Source: Streptomyces formicae
GTDB taxonomy: Bacteria; Actinomycetota; Actinomycetes; Streptomycetales; Streptomycetaceae
Length of the DNA: 64,000 bases
Direction of reading: 5' to 3'
NCBI RefSeq assembly: GCF_002556545.1
Contig: NZ_CP022685.1
Span: forward strand, 8,410,001-8,474,000
Of this stretch, positions 19,654 through 28,573 are shown piece after piece (position 1 is the stretch's first letter; each line of letters begins with the position of its first letter). The notes below the pieces were generated by a model, which was given only the letters and a program-made list of their open reading frames with translations, made no database searches and had not been told where the DNA came from. A program made the translations under genes and the position numbers.

Positions 19654-20853
19654 TCAGCCGTCCAATAGCAGGCAGGCATCCCAGGCGGTGTCGGCAGTCG
19701 TGGCGACGATCGTGGTGAGCGGTGACGTGCCCGACCGGCACAGGTGGATGCCTTCGGGGCCTTCGAGTAGCCCGCCGCGCTCGGGTATCCGCTCGCTTGC
19801 GGCCCAGTGAGCCAGCCGGTCTCGCAAGGCGGGCAGGGTGGAGGCGAGTTCGCCGCTGGTGTCGTCGTCGACGGCTCGTTCTACGGTGCGTACGAGTCCG
19901 GCCCAGCCGTGGCAAAGGGAGCCGTCGGTGAGCTGCGACAGTTGCGTCTCGTCGCGTACGCATGCGGCGAGGGCCTGCCCGGCGTGGTCGAGGCGCCCTT
20001 TGTCGGCCAGGGCAAGGGCCGCCAGCTGCTGGGCGCGGGCCACACCGGGGGTTCCGTAGCACCACGAGGGCCGCTGGGGAGTGCTGGCGGTGACGGTGCC
20101 CGCCGCCCATTCGTCAGGGGTGATGAGGCCGGGCCACCACACGCCGTCGGCTCGGGTGGGGCGCTGCCAGCGGTCCAGCTCGGCGACGATCCGGCCGATC
20201 GCCTCGGTGTGGCCGTCCACGGCGATGTCGCGTCGCATCGCGGCGGCGAGGAGCGCGAGGGGGCCGGTGATGCCGTGAGCGAGGCCGAGGTTGCCGTGCC
20301 CGCCGGGCCATTTCGCCGACGGCTTGCCGTTGGGTCCGTCGCTGCTCCACCAGCCGGGCATCCCGTCGTCGAGCGGGTGGGTGAGGCGTACGAGGTAGGT
20401 GAGGACCTCGCGCAGCAGGTCTCCGTCGCCATGCCGGTGCAGGAGGTAGACGCCCAGGCCGGTCAGGCCGCGCATCAGGTCGAACTCCCGTAGTCGCGCG
20501 GGTTGGTGGGAGCTGAGACGGTGGTGTGCCGCGCGAAGTCGGTGGCGGGTGAGGGTGGCGATCGGGTGGTCCAGGCTGGTCAGGGCGCGCTCGTAGGCGG
20601 GGTGGTCGGCGGTGTTCAGGACGTAGGCGATGGCGGGGACGCCGAGGAACAGCCCGGCCAGGTTGGGGTGGGCGGTCGCGGGGCGGCCGGTCATGGCGGT
20701 GGCCCACCGGTGGGCGCTGTCCCAGCTTCCGTGACCGGCGCGTGCGCGGGTGATGTGGAGTAGGACCGTACTGGGGGCGCCGTGGGCCAAGGACTGGCTC
20801 CACCAAGGATCTTGATGGGCGGCGGCCAGCTGAGGCATCGGTGCGGACCTCAC
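19654..20853 (-). CDS. Lanthionine synthetase C-family cyclase (LanC)
   Basis: The product has 399 residues. It adds cysteine thiols to dehydrated residues of the precursor. Zinc ligands of the family are present: Cys265 in SWCYGTPG and Cys314-His315 in LCHGWAGL; GHGNLGLAHGITGPL lies in the expected middle position. GTG 20853 overlaps the LanB stop (GTGA), giving tight coupling; ATG 20838 is an alternative five codons later. An upstream in-frame extension of more than 200 codons overlaps LanB and is not real. Confidence 0.93.
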   Translation of the reverse strand: MRSAPMPQLAAAHQDPWWSQSLAHGAPSTVLLHITRARAGHGSWDSAHRWATAMTGRPATAHPNLAGLFLGVPAIAYVLNTADHPAYERALTSLDHPIATLTRHRLRAAHHRLSSHQPARLREFDLMRGLTGLGVYLLHRHGDGDLLREVLTYLVRLTHPLDDGMPGWWSSDGPNGKPSAKWPGGHGNLGLAHGITGPLALLAAAMRRDIAVDGHTEAIGRIVAELDRWQRPTRADGVWWPGLITPDEWAAGTVTASTPQRPSWCYGTPGVARAQQLAALALADKGRLDHAGQALAACVRDETQLSQLTDGSLCHGWAGLVRTVERAVDDDTSGELASTLPALRDRLAHWAASERIPERGGLLEGPEGIHLCRSGTSPLTTIVATTADTAWDACLLLDG

Positions 20854-23800
20854 CGGGGCACCTCGGTGGCGCGCAGGGCGAGGGCGGCGTGGCGGGCCAT
20901 ACGGCGGCAGGCCCGCTCGCGTTCGCGGTCGATGCCGAGCGCCCGGTTGTGGTGCATGTGCAGCAGGGACTCCAGCACCGTGTCCACGTCTGCCTGTGGT
21001 GGCAGGGCGTTGCGGTAGCGGGCCAGGGCGTCGCGGCGGGCGAGGCGGGTCGTGGTCACCGGGGCGGGCCAGGCGGTGGGATCGTCCCACTGGGCGCCGC
21101 GTACGGCAGTGGTGACCTGTTCGGTGATCGTCCGGTCCGGGACGGCGTCCGGGGCCCGGCGGGCGGTCAGCCACTGGACCGCCTCGGCCGTCCCGCCGAG
21201 CAGGCCCCGGCAGATGTCCCACATGTTCAGCGCGACGAGTGCGGCCGGGGCTGTGTCGACGGGGTGCTGGAACTCGGCGAGGACGGCAAGGGAGTCGGCG
21301 GCGAACACCGCTTCGGCCGCCTCGATCGCTGCCGGACCGCCGTAGCGGCCGGACTCGGGCCGGTAGGTGTCCAGCGCAAGTCCGCCGCACAGCCCGCGCG
21401 CCCGTAGGTTTTCCGCCCAGGTGCCGATGGCTTCGGCGTGGGCGGCGAACTCGTCGGAGCGGATGCGCAGCCTGAGGTGGTCGCGTTCGGTGGCGCTGCG
21501 GTAGCGCATGAACCACCACGCCGGATCGCCAGCCAGTTCGGCGATGAGGCGGGGAAGGTGCTCGCCGATGACTTCCTCATGTCGCTCCGGGTGCGCCCAG
21601 ATCTTGGCGTACAGCCACCGCGAGCCGGGAGCGGCGGGCAGGTGGCCGTGGCTGTGGCTGTCGATGAGCGGCAGGGGTCCGTCCAGGCGGGGTGCGGGAG
21701 TTGGCGGCTGGGTGGTGACCAGGGGCAGCGCGAGTTCGTGGGTGTGCCCCCGGAGCCAGCCGTATTCGGTCGCCGACTGGGCGGTCTCCACGAGTTCGGC
21801 CTGATCGCACCGTGCCAGATGGGAGCGGAGGAGTACGGCGTGCGACGCCTCGTTCAGGTCCAGACGCAAGGTCCGGTCCGCGTCCCGCAGCTCGACGCGG
21901 GCGGGACAGTGCCAGCGCTCCCGCCACACCTTCAAGGCCCGCCGCCATGCGGTCAGATCGGCATCCGCCAGCGGCAGTTCGGCGGCCGTCAGCCGCCAGC
22001 GGGCCGGGGACAGGACGGTACGGCCGTAGCGGACACGCGGGAGGTGAGGCAGGCGGGCGGTGTGCGGGCCCCAGTCGAACTCATGCCATCCGGCGGTGAA
22101 GGCTCGTGGCAGGTGGGCCAGGAACCGGGCCAGCGGCGGTGGCTGCTTGCCCAGGGACAGGGCGTGGAACACCTGCGGCTCGACCACCCGGCGCCTGGAC
22201 AGGCTGACCAGGTGCAGCGCGTCGCGGGTCGCCGTTACGGCAAGGTCGTCCAGCGCGATGATCTCCGCTTCGGTGCCCTCGTCCTGCGCTGTGGAGCACA
22301 GTTGGCGGTGTTCGCCCAGCGGCAGCACGTGGTCCAGGTAGGCGGGCACACGGCAGATGTTCTCCGCGTGCGGGTAGATCGGCGGGAAGGAGAGCTGCAC
22401 CGGCAGTGCGCCCTCGGTGGTGGCGGGGATGCTGCGGTAGATGTCTTCGAGTCCGGTGCCGGAGGCGGTGGTGGTGAACCGGGAGGTGAGCGTCCCGGCC
22501 GCTCGGGCGGGCGCGACGGTCAGCGTGAACTCGCCGCGTTCCAGGGCCCGTGGGCTGGTCGCGAGGATGCGTGCGCTGAGTTCGACGTGCGGCGGGACCT
22601 GGATCGCGCGGCCGCCGGTGGGGACCGTCAGCGCGGTGATGGTTTCCTCGGTCAGGACGATCTCCCGGCTGTGGTCGGCGGCCGCCTGGCACGCCAGGGA
22701 CAAGAGGTGCTCGTCGCGTTCGGCCGTGCTGTCGCTGGGTGGCTCGGGTCGGGTACTGCCGGGGTATCCGGCCGGGTAGCCGATGCCGGTGTCGGGGTCG
22801 ATGACGTCGGCGAGCGGGACCAGCGTGTTGATGCCGAAGCGGTCGCAGAATGCCGCATGGAAGTCCCGCCATGCCGCCTGGCCGACAGGCTGCCGTGTCA
22901 GCCGGGCGATCACGCTCGCGGCCCGCTCCGCTTCGTGGACGACGCTTTCGGGGATACGTGCCTGGCAGTCCAGTCGCAGGTCCACCGACAGCGGCGTACG
23001 ACCGGCCTTGGATACCTCCCGCATCCGAGCGGTCAGATCGTTCCGGAGCCGTGCCCGCAGGACTCCCGCTGTGGAGTCGGCGTTGTGGTGGGCGACGTCG
23101 GCCTGGACCGACTCCAGCAGCCGCAGCAACGGCACTGCCTCACCCACACGGTCCACGTGCGCTTCGCGGAGCCGATCCACGACGTGACCGAGAGGGTCGG
23201 TGACGGTGAACGGAGCACGCAGCCTGGTGATGAGAAACCCGCGCCGCACAAGCTCGGCGAGCAGACCGCGAACCTTCGCCGGGGGTACTTCGGGGAATGC
23301 TCCTTCGACCTTGTCGGCCACGGTGGAGACGCGGGAGGGCCGCACGGTCGCGTCCCTCACGGCTTGCACGGCCTCGGTGTGCCGCACGCTCACCCTGTCG
23401 GGGCCGTGGGGTAGTTCGATGTGCGTCCCCCGCTGTACGGCGAGGTTGCTGAACTCAACTTCAAGACGGTCCAAGACCGCGGGCAGGCTCTCCAGTCGCC
23501 CGACGATATCGGCCAGCCATTCGGCGCCGACGCGAACGAAAGGCCGGTGCTCTTCGCCCCACGTGATGTGGGCGTCTGCTCCGATGTGTACTGGCGCGAC
23601 CCCGGCGAACAGCGCGAACGGGGTGGGGCGTCCGGTGGCGCGCAGTAGGTAGCGCATGACGGCCGCCGTCGCCCGGCGCACCTGACGATCCCATGCGGGC
23701 TCCGTGCCCAGGAGCTTGGCGACGCGGGCGGCCAGGGCCGGGCTGGCCTGGCTGATCGCTTGGGCGAGGCCGGGGCCTCCCCACACCTGCCGTAGCCAGC

Positions 23801-23912
23801 TGCGGCACATATCCGGGTTCGTGAAGTCGGGCCAGGTCGTGGGGGCGTGGGTGAGCGGCAGTGCCGTGGACCGCAGCAGGGCGACCCCGGTGTGCCGGTA
23901 GAGCAGCGTCAT
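20850..23912 (-). CDS. Full-length class I lantibiotic dehydratase (LanB)
   Basis: The product has 1020 residues from ATG 23912, after GGAGGA. The N-terminal glutamylation domain (about 1-690) shows RATGRPTPFALFAGV, IELPHGPDRVSVRHTE and RVRYGRTVLSPARWRL. The C-terminal elimination domain (from about 740) carries GSRWLYAKIWAHPERHEEV and WWFMRYRSATERDHLRLRIR. LanB uses glutamyl-tRNA to dehydrate Ser/Thr. Both domains are in one chain, unlike split thiopeptide enzymes. It follows the precursor gene by 84 nt and overlaps LanC by 4 nt. Confidence 0.95.
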   Translation of the reverse strand: MTLLYRHTGVALLRSTALPLTHAPTTWPDFTNPDMCRSWLRQVWGGPGLAQAISQASPALAARVAKLLGTEPAWDRQVRRATAAVMRYLLRATGRPTPFALFAGVAPVHIGADAHITWGEEHRPFVRVGAEWLADIVGRLESLPAVLDRLEVEFSNLAVQRGTHIELPHGPDRVSVRHTEAVQAVRDATVRPSRVSTVADKVEGAFPEVPPAKVRGLLAELVRRGFLITRLRAPFTVTDPLGHVVDRLREAHVDRVGEAVPLLRLLESVQADVAHHNADSTAGVLRARLRNDLTARMREVSKAGRTPLSVDLRLDCQARIPESVVHEAERAASVIARLTRQPVGQAAWRDFHAAFCDRFGINTLVPLADVIDPDTGIGYPAGYPGSTRPEPPSDSTAERDEHLLSLACQAAADHSREIVLTEETITALTVPTGGRAIQVPPHVELSARILATSPRALERGEFTLTVAPARAAGTLTSRFTTTASGTGLEDIYRSIPATTEGALPVQLSFPPIYPHAENICRVPAYLDHVLPLGEHRQLCSTAQDEGTEAEIIALDDLAVTATRDALHLVSLSRRRVVEPQVFHALSLGKQPPPLARFLAHLPRAFTAGWHEFDWGPHTARLPHLPRVRYGRTVLSPARWRLTAAELPLADADLTAWRRALKVWRERWHCPARVELRDADRTLRLDLNEASHAVLLRSHLARCDQAELVETAQSATEYGWLRGHTHELALPLVTTQPPTPAPRLDGPLPLIDSHSHGHLPAAPGSRWLYAKIWAHPERHEEVIGEHLPRLIAELAGDPAWWFMRYRSATERDHLRLRIRSDEFAAHAEAIGTWAENLRARGLCGGLALDTYRPESGRYGGPAAIEAAEAVFAADSLAVLAEFQHPVDTAPAALVALNMWDICRGLLGGTAEAVQWLTARRAPDAVPDRTITEQVTTAVRGAQWDDPTAWPAPVTTTRLARRDALARYRNALPPQADVDTVLESLLHMHHNRALGIDRERERACRRMARHAALALRATEVPR

Positions 23913-23996
23913 GAGTCGTCCTCCGGCTGTGGGCATGTGAGTGGTAGGGGGTGGGGCGGGAACATCTCCCGGCCCACCCCCGGCAGGGTTACGACG

Positions 23997-24143
23997 TCAC
24001 ACGCTGCTGTTGCAGGAGGAGTCGCAGGTCGGGTCGCAGCCGTCGTCGGTGGTGCACGGGGTGTCGTCGCCGTTGGCGGGATCCGTCGTCACGCTCACGT
24101 CGAGGTCGAACGGGTCCCGGTGTGACGCGGTGGTGTTGGACAT
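23997..24143 (-). CDS. FxLD-family lanthipeptide precursor peptide
   Basis: The peptide has 48 residues from ATG 24143, preceded by GAGGAGAAGGAG. The leader contains FDLD at residues 12-15, which names the FxLD family and is the recognition element for LanB. The C-terminal part has four cysteines (30, 36, 40, 44) among Thr28, Thr31, Thr32, Thr39, Ser42, Ser43, Ser46 and Ser47, enough for up to four thioether rings, and several Asp residues (33, 34, 37, 41) as possible methyltransferase targets. The leader/core border is not certain; near Gly25 is plausible. Confidence 0.93.
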   Translation of the reverse strand: MSNTTASHRDPFDLDVSVTTDPANGDDTPCTTDDGCDPTCDSSCNSSV

Positions 24144-24195
24144 GGTCTTGTCTCCTTCTCCTCGGGGTAGTGCGAGGTACGGGTGGTACGACCGG

Positions 24196-24453
24196 TCACC
24201 TGGCGGGGGTGCCGGAGTCGGGGTGGCTCGGTGAGTCGACGGCCTCCACAGCGGTGTCGGGAACGGATGCCGGGATCAATGCCTGCGCCGACTGGTCGGT
24301 CAGGTCCTGGCGCACCGAGAGGCCCAGCAGGCCGAAGCCGGTCAGAACGGCCACCCACCACGTCAGAACGGCGGCGCCCTCGCCGAAGTCCTGTAATCGG
24401 TTACGACCGCGCTTGTCACGGGCAACGGCGGTGCGGATGCGGTGGTCGGTCAT
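24196..24453 (-). CDS. Small single-pass membrane protein of the FxLD operon
   Basis: The product has 85 residues from ATG 24453, beginning 2 nt after the dioxygenase stop. A basic N-terminus (MTDHRIRTAVARDKRGRNR) precedes one hydrophobic helix (about 27-46, AAVLTWWVAVLTGFGLLGL) and a polar Ser/Pro/Asp tail. The topology suggests N-in, with the tail outside. It could serve in immunity, export or enzyme anchoring. No family was recognised. It precedes the precursor gene by 52 nt. Confidence 0.75.
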   Translation of the reverse strand: MTDHRIRTAVARDKRGRNRLQDFGEGAAVLTWWVAVLTGFGLLGLSVRQDLTDQSAQALIPASVPDTAVEAVDSPSHPDSGTPAR

Positions 24454-24455
24454 CT

Positions 24456-25253
24456 TCACGGCCCCGCCAGCGCGGGAGCGGCTTGGGCGACTAGCTGTGG
24501 GGTGAAGCCGTCCGACATCGCGAAGCGCGGTTGCCCCAGCGCCCGCCAGCACACTCGGTCTCCGGTGAAGGCCGTCCGCGCGTGCAGCCACCGCCGGTTG
24601 TCCAGCACGTACCCCTGCCCCGGCGCCATCGGCATGAGGAGTCGGTGGCGGGCGATCGCGGCGCGCAGGGTGGGCAGGTAGGGCTGCACGATCGGGCTGA
24701 AGCGGGCCAGCCCGTCCAGGCGCAGCCGCACCGCGACCTGGTGGTCGTCGTAGAGGGTGAAGACCTGACTGGGGTGGCCGTCCCCGGCGCCGAAGTAGGC
24801 GCTGCGGGGCTGGGCGAGCGCGGATGCCGCCGCACGTGCCCCGGTCACCAGGTCGGCGTGCACGGCCCTACCGTCCACGAGCACGCTGTCACCACCTGTG
24901 CGGGCCGCCTGGCCACAGACCAACATCATCAGTCGGGGCGGGATCGGCGCCCCCGAGCGTTCGGTATGGGGTTCCAGTGGGCCGTTGCCGAATCCGGCGA
25001 ACCCGGCCCGGTGCGTGTGGCGGCGGGTGTCGCGGATCGTGGTGATGCCGTCGGAGTCGGAGTCCCGGTGCGGGATGACGGCCATGAGCTGAGCGGCCAG
25101 CGCGAGGGCATCGGTGCGCGAGGCGATGCCGGTCAGGGTGACCAGCCCGCGCTTGCGTACTCCGTCCGTGATGCGGTCGATGGCGCCGGGCCGGGAGGCG
25201 TCGATGCGGTGGCCGCTGAACAGGCCATCGGTCTGCTGAGGAACGTGGCGCAT
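24456..25253 (-). CDS. Fe(II)/2-oxoglutarate dioxygenase, clavaminate-synthase/TauD-like, with HxE metal motif
   Basis: The product has 265 residues from ATG 25253, after AAGGAG. The metal-binding pair is His96-x-Glu98 in PLEPHTERSG, with distal His224 in DNRRWLHARTAF. HxE instead of HxD is the variant known from clavaminate synthase. GGDSVLVDGRAVHADL and GQGYVLDNRRWLH fit the fold. It is the first gene of the FxLD operon, so it may hydroxylate or desaturate the lanthipeptide or a building block. An upstream in-frame extension of 600 codons is antisense to other genes and was ignored. Confidence 0.88.
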   Translation of the reverse strand: MRHVPQQTDGLFSGHRIDASRPGAIDRITDGVRKRGLVTLTGIASRTDALALAAQLMAVIPHRDSDSDGITTIRDTRRHTHRAGFAGFGNGPLEPHTERSGAPIPPRLMMLVCGQAARTGGDSVLVDGRAVHADLVTGARAAASALAQPRSAYFGAGDGHPSQVFTLYDDHQVAVRLRLDGLARFSPIVQPYLPTLRAAIARHRLLMPMAPGQGYVLDNRRWLHARTAFTGDRVCWRALGQPRFAMSDGFTPQLVAQAAPALAGP

Positions 25254-25424
25254 CGCAGAGCTCCTTCTCACGACGGCGGACATGCATTCAGGGTGGTGAG
25301 CGGGAGGCCAGGGGGTAAAGCGACAGATTGTCGACTCGGGCAATCCGCGCACGACGGTGGCGAGTTGAACGTGGCGTGCTACGTTCCGAATGCCCGTGAC
25401 CGGCCGCGAACTTGAAGGACTTCG
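25254..25424. promoter_or_regulatory. Divergent promoter region of the FxLD operon and the Nudix/XRE genes
   Basis: These 171 bp separate the leftward operon from the rightward Nudix gene and must hold both promoters. The XRE regulator two genes away is a candidate regulator. No clear palindrome was found by eye. Confidence 0.55.
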
Positions 25425-25847
25425 ATGGTCTACACGCCCCCCACCTGGCCCGTCTCCGTCAAGGGCGTCGTAGTGGACGCACGCGACCGCGTACTGCTGC
25501 TGAAGAACGAGCGAGACGAGTGGGAGCTGCCCGGCGGGCGGCTGGAACCCGAGGACCCGAGTCCCGAGGTGACCGTCGAGCGGGAGATCAGCGAGGAGTC
25601 CGGATGGCCGGTCAAGGCCGGCCCGCTGCTGGACGTGTGGATCTACCAGCCGTTGCCGGAGACGAAGCCGGAACGCCGCGTCGTGATCATCACCTACGGC
25701 TGCGAGATGCTGGAACCCGGCCTCGAACCGGTCCTGAGCCACGAGCACAAGCAGATCGGCCTGTTCACCGTCGGCGAGGTCCCCGACCTGAACATGCCCG
25801 ACGGCTACAAACAGTCCATCACCGCCTGGTTCCACAGCCAGAGGTAA
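25425..25847 (+). CDS. Nudix hydrolase
   Basis: The product has 140 residues, following GAAGGA. The Nudix box is recognisable as GGRLEPE...REISEESGW, with the REISEESG catalytic core intact; the spacing between the first Glu and RE is two residues longer than the standard GX5EX7RE. It hydrolyses some nucleoside-diphosphate-linked substrate that cannot be named. It is translated just before an XRE regulator (6 nt gap), an arrangement often seen beside Streptomyces FxLD/lanthipeptide loci. Confidence 0.88.
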   Translation: MVYTPPTWPVSVKGVVVDARDRVLLLKNERDEWELPGGRLEPEDPSPEVTVEREISEESGWPVKAGPLLDVWIYQPLPETKPERRVVIITYGCEMLEPGLEPVLSHEHKQIGLFTVGEVPDLNMPDGYKQSITAWFHSQR

Positions 25848-25853
25848 CGCGCC

Positions 25854-27017
25854 ATGAACAAGGCCGAGTTGGCGAGACGTCCCCAGGCGCAACACGCCCT
25901 GTGGCACTGGGCGACGCCGCAAGCCCAAGCGCTCCTCGCCACCGGTGACCTGGCCGCGATTCTGCGGTTCTACCGAACCGTGCACAGCATGAACCAGACG
26001 GAGCTCGGCGCCCTGCTCGGCTACGACAAGACGACCGTCTCGGCGATGGAACTGGGCAAACGCTCCCCCAAAGACACGACCTCGCGTCGCCACGTCGCCG
26101 AGTGCTTGCGCATCCCGCCACACATCCTCGGCGTCACCGACCCCGCCGACACCGATCATCGCGCCATGCTCCAGTTCGGCCAGTCCACGGTCCGCCTGGC
26201 GGAAATCGCCCGCCAGTCCGGGCACGCCTCCGAAGCCGTCGCTGAGCTGTGGCCCCTGGTCGCACGGCTGGAAGCACGGGTCGAGGACGGGCACGCCGAA
26301 CGCGACGTACTGCACCTGCTCGCCCGCGCCCGCGTCGGCCTCGGCGTCGCCCTGGGCAACGTCCTTCCTGAAGAGCGCCTGCCCACCGCCGCCCGCTGGA
26401 CCGCCAAGAGCCTGACCATCGCCCGCTACTTCGACGACCCCACGTTCACCTCCCACGTGCTGCGCATGCACGGGAACGAACTCCGCAAGGCCCGCCTGAC
26501 CGGCGCCGCCGTCGACCGCCTTCAGCAGGCCGTTTCCCTGGCCCCTGACGACACCGCCCGCGCCGCAGCCCTGCCCCTGCTCGCCCGCGCCGCCGGAGCC
26601 CTCCGCCACGGTCCCCTCTTCGACGCCGCCGTACGCGAGACCGACAGGCTCCTGGAGCATGCGGAGCACACATCGCTGTTCAACCCCTACGCCCTGCATG
26701 AGATCCGGCTGCGCGGCCTCATCGCCACCGGCCGCTCCCAGGCCGCCATACAGCTCGTCGACAACGCCCCCGACGCCACCGGTACCGGTGCCCAATGGCG
26801 GGTGATCGCCGACATCACCGGCGCCCGCGTCCGGCTCATCGGCAAGGACCGCGCCGGGGCCAGCGAAGCCCTCACCGCCGCGCTCGGCGAGGCCGTCCGA
26901 CAGCGCCTGCCGCACCAGTTGCAGCGCATCATCCGGGCTGCCTCCGACCAGTTGCCCGACGTACGGGCCACGGCGACCGCGGCCCTGGAACGCATGCGGC
27001 AGGAGATGGCGGCCTGA
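25854..27017 (+). CDS. XRE-family regulator with TPR-like C-terminal domain
   Basis: The product has 387 residues. The helix-turn-helix at about 36-90 reads LRFYRTVHSMNQTELGALLGYDKTTVS (split here for reference: recognition helix DKTTVSAMELGK). The remaining 280 residues are helical repeats (LLARARVGLGVALGN, RAAALPLLARAAGALR) as in RRNPP-like signal-responsive regulators. It is divergent from the FxLD operon and the most likely local regulator. An inducing peptide or small molecule could bind the repeats; that is inference. Confidence 0.85.
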   Translation: MNKAELARRPQAQHALWHWATPQAQALLATGDLAAILRFYRTVHSMNQTELGALLGYDKTTVSAMELGKRSPKDTTSRRHVAECLRIPPHILGVTDPADTDHRAMLQFGQSTVRLAEIARQSGHASEAVAELWPLVARLEARVEDGHAERDVLHLLARARVGLGVALGNVLPEERLPTAARWTAKSLTIARYFDDPTFTSHVLRMHGNELRKARLTGAAVDRLQQAVSLAPDDTARAAALPLLARAAGALRHGPLFDAAVRETDRLLEHAEHTSLFNPYALHEIRLRGLIATGRSQAAIQLVDNAPDATGTGAQWRVIADITGARVRLIGKDRAGASEALTAALGEAVRQRLPHQLQRIIRAASDQLPDVRATATAALERMRQEMAA

Positions 27018-27093
27018 GCCCGTTCCGGTTCCCGACACCGCCCTTACCGAGGTGCGGACGGGCTCCACCACCGGCATCTCGATCAAGAACTGC

Positions 27094-28167
27094 TCACCGG
27101 TCACAGGAGATCTCCTTCTCGGGATCGGCTACGGGGACGGCCTCACCGATCCGCTCAGGCTCGTCCGCGACAGCCATCACCCGACGCTCCATCAGATGCA
27201 CCACGATGAGCAGCGAAACGACCACCAGCACTCGGTAGGACAGCGGCAGCGGCATGAGGAGGCCGCCAAGGAGATCGAAGAGGGCATGGCCGACGACAAG
27301 CGGAAGCAGGCGTTGGTATCGCCGGTAGAGCCAGACCCGGCGTGCGGCGTAGAGGGCCATACCGATGGCGGGCAGCCCGAAGTAGGCATGCAGGAGGACT
27401 TCGACCACGCAGATCGTGGTGTAGATCTGCCAGGCCGGGCGGCGCGCGGCCGTCAGTAGCGCGGCAACGGCGGCAACGATGACAACGTCCTCGATGGCCA
27501 CAGTCCACACGACCATGGCGAGGAGATCACCGATGCCGCCGAGGCCGAGTGTGGAGAGCTGACCGCCCTCCATGACCGGCAGGGCGCCCACGTCGAGGCG
27601 GAGGAGGATCTGCAACAGCACGAACGTCAGCGCCGCGCCCATCGCGCACGCAGCGAGTACGGACTCTGTGATGCTCCACGTTTCCCGCCGCCGTTGCCGC
27701 CTGTCCGGCGAGCAGGATGGGCGCTCCAGCACGATTCCGTTGGAGCGGGATACCTCTATCGCGAGCCACGCCGCCGAGCAGCCGAAGACGGCCTGCCCTA
27801 GCCTGTCGGCGCTGAACGCAGGCACTGCCGCGCAGAGCGTGAGCGTTCCGCAGCCGACTGCCGCGCCGCATTTCAGCAGGCGTTGCCCCGGGGAGACCTT
27901 GTCGAAGGTGAGGGTGGTGCGGCCAATCACCACCCAGGGAAGCCAGATGAACAAGGCGGTGGCAGCGCCGAGTTGAAGCACGACAAGGTACTGGTCGGTG
28001 CGTGGCGGCCAGTGCATGCCGTACATGGCTCCGACATGCACAACAACACCAGCCAGTGAGCCACTTGTGGCGAGCAGGAGCAGACCACCGGCTCGGAGGA
28101 GCAGGCCACGTGCGCCCGGAGTCTTCTGTGGCACGGCCGCCATGCCGGATTCGAGTGACTTCGTCAC
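27094..28167 (-). CDS. CPBP-like polytopic membrane protein (possible intramembrane protease)
   Basis: The product has 357 residues from GTG 28167. Eight or more hydrophobic helices are present. Late in the protein are AIEDVVIVAAV, LLHAYFGLPAIG and VVGHALFDLLGG, matching the order of the CAAX-protease/CPBP motifs (acidic pair, FxxxH-type helix, HxxxN/D), though the first motif has ED instead of EE and lacks the Arg. It may be an inactive or divergent member. Its start overlaps the DUF5999 stop (GTGA), so the two are coupled. Confidence 0.6.
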   Translation of the reverse strand: MTKSLESGMAAVPQKTPGARGLLLRAGGLLLLATSGSLAGVVVHVGAMYGMHWPPRTDQYLVVLQLGAATALFIWLPWVVIGRTTLTFDKVSPGQRLLKCGAAVGCGTLTLCAAVPAFSADRLGQAVFGCSAAWLAIEVSRSNGIVLERPSCSPDRRQRRRETWSITESVLAACAMGAALTFVLLQILLRLDVGALPVMEGGQLSTLGLGGIGDLLAMVVWTVAIEDVVIVAAVAALLTAARRPAWQIYTTICVVEVLLHAYFGLPAIGMALYAARRVWLYRRYQRLLPLVVGHALFDLLGGLLMPLPLSYRVLVVVSLLIVVHLMERRVMAVADEPERIGEAVPVADPEKEISCDR

Positions 28168-28358
28168 GCCGTCACCATCGCGGTGGGACGCGGCCGGTGC
28201 GGGGCGATGATCTGGCCGTCCGGCAGCAGCTCGCCGGTGCCCTCGAACAACACGACGCCGTTGCACAACAGGCTCCAGCCCTGCTCGGGGTGGAGGGCCA
28301 CAGCGGCATCTCTGTCCGTCGCCTCGGCGGTCGGACACTTGATTTGGTGCTGGCACAT
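28164..28358 (-). CDS. DUF5999 family protein
   Basis: The product has 64 residues. The near-invariant family text is present: CQHQIKCP at the N-terminus and HPEQGWSLLCNGVVLFEGTG...LLPDGQIIAPHRP. Three cysteines and a histidine at fixed positions could bind metal. The function is unknown; the family is restricted to actinobacteria. It is translated together with the CPBP-like protein. Confidence 0.9.
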   Translation of the reverse strand: MCQHQIKCPTAEATDRDAAVALHPEQGWSLLCNGVVLFEGTGELLPDGQIIAPHRPRPTAMVTA

Positions 28359-28536
28359 GGGTCTTTCAGCTTTCGGTCGTCGCTATCTGGTCATTTGCTC
28401 TTCCCGGCCCTCGCAGAGCTGGGGAAAGGTCCTGGCCCGGCCGGGAAGCAGTTCGTGAGTTGGGGTCCCTACGCGGGAGCAGGGCCCAGAACTCGCCGGT
28501 TCTCCACTGCCCGATCTCCGGGCAGGGGCGACCGGA

Positions 28537-28560
28537 CACTGCTCACACGGATGAGCAGTG
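28537..28560. terminator. 9-bp perfect stem-loop, probable terminator
   Basis: CACTGCTCA (28537-28545) pairs with TGAGCAGTG (28552-28560) around a 6-nt loop, 14 nt beyond the stop of the leftward gene 28574-29056, where its transcript should end. Confidence 0.65.
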
Positions 28561-28573
28561 AGATCAGGAATCC

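Noticed and set aside
20854..21519. Long N-terminal extension of LanC
   Set aside because: It lies antisense-free but in another frame of LanB; the GTGA overlap at 20850-20853 gives the proper start.
25254..27104. N-terminal extension of the dioxygenase to 882 residues
   Set aside because: The extension is antisense to the Nudix and XRE genes; a good ribosome site precedes ATG 25253.
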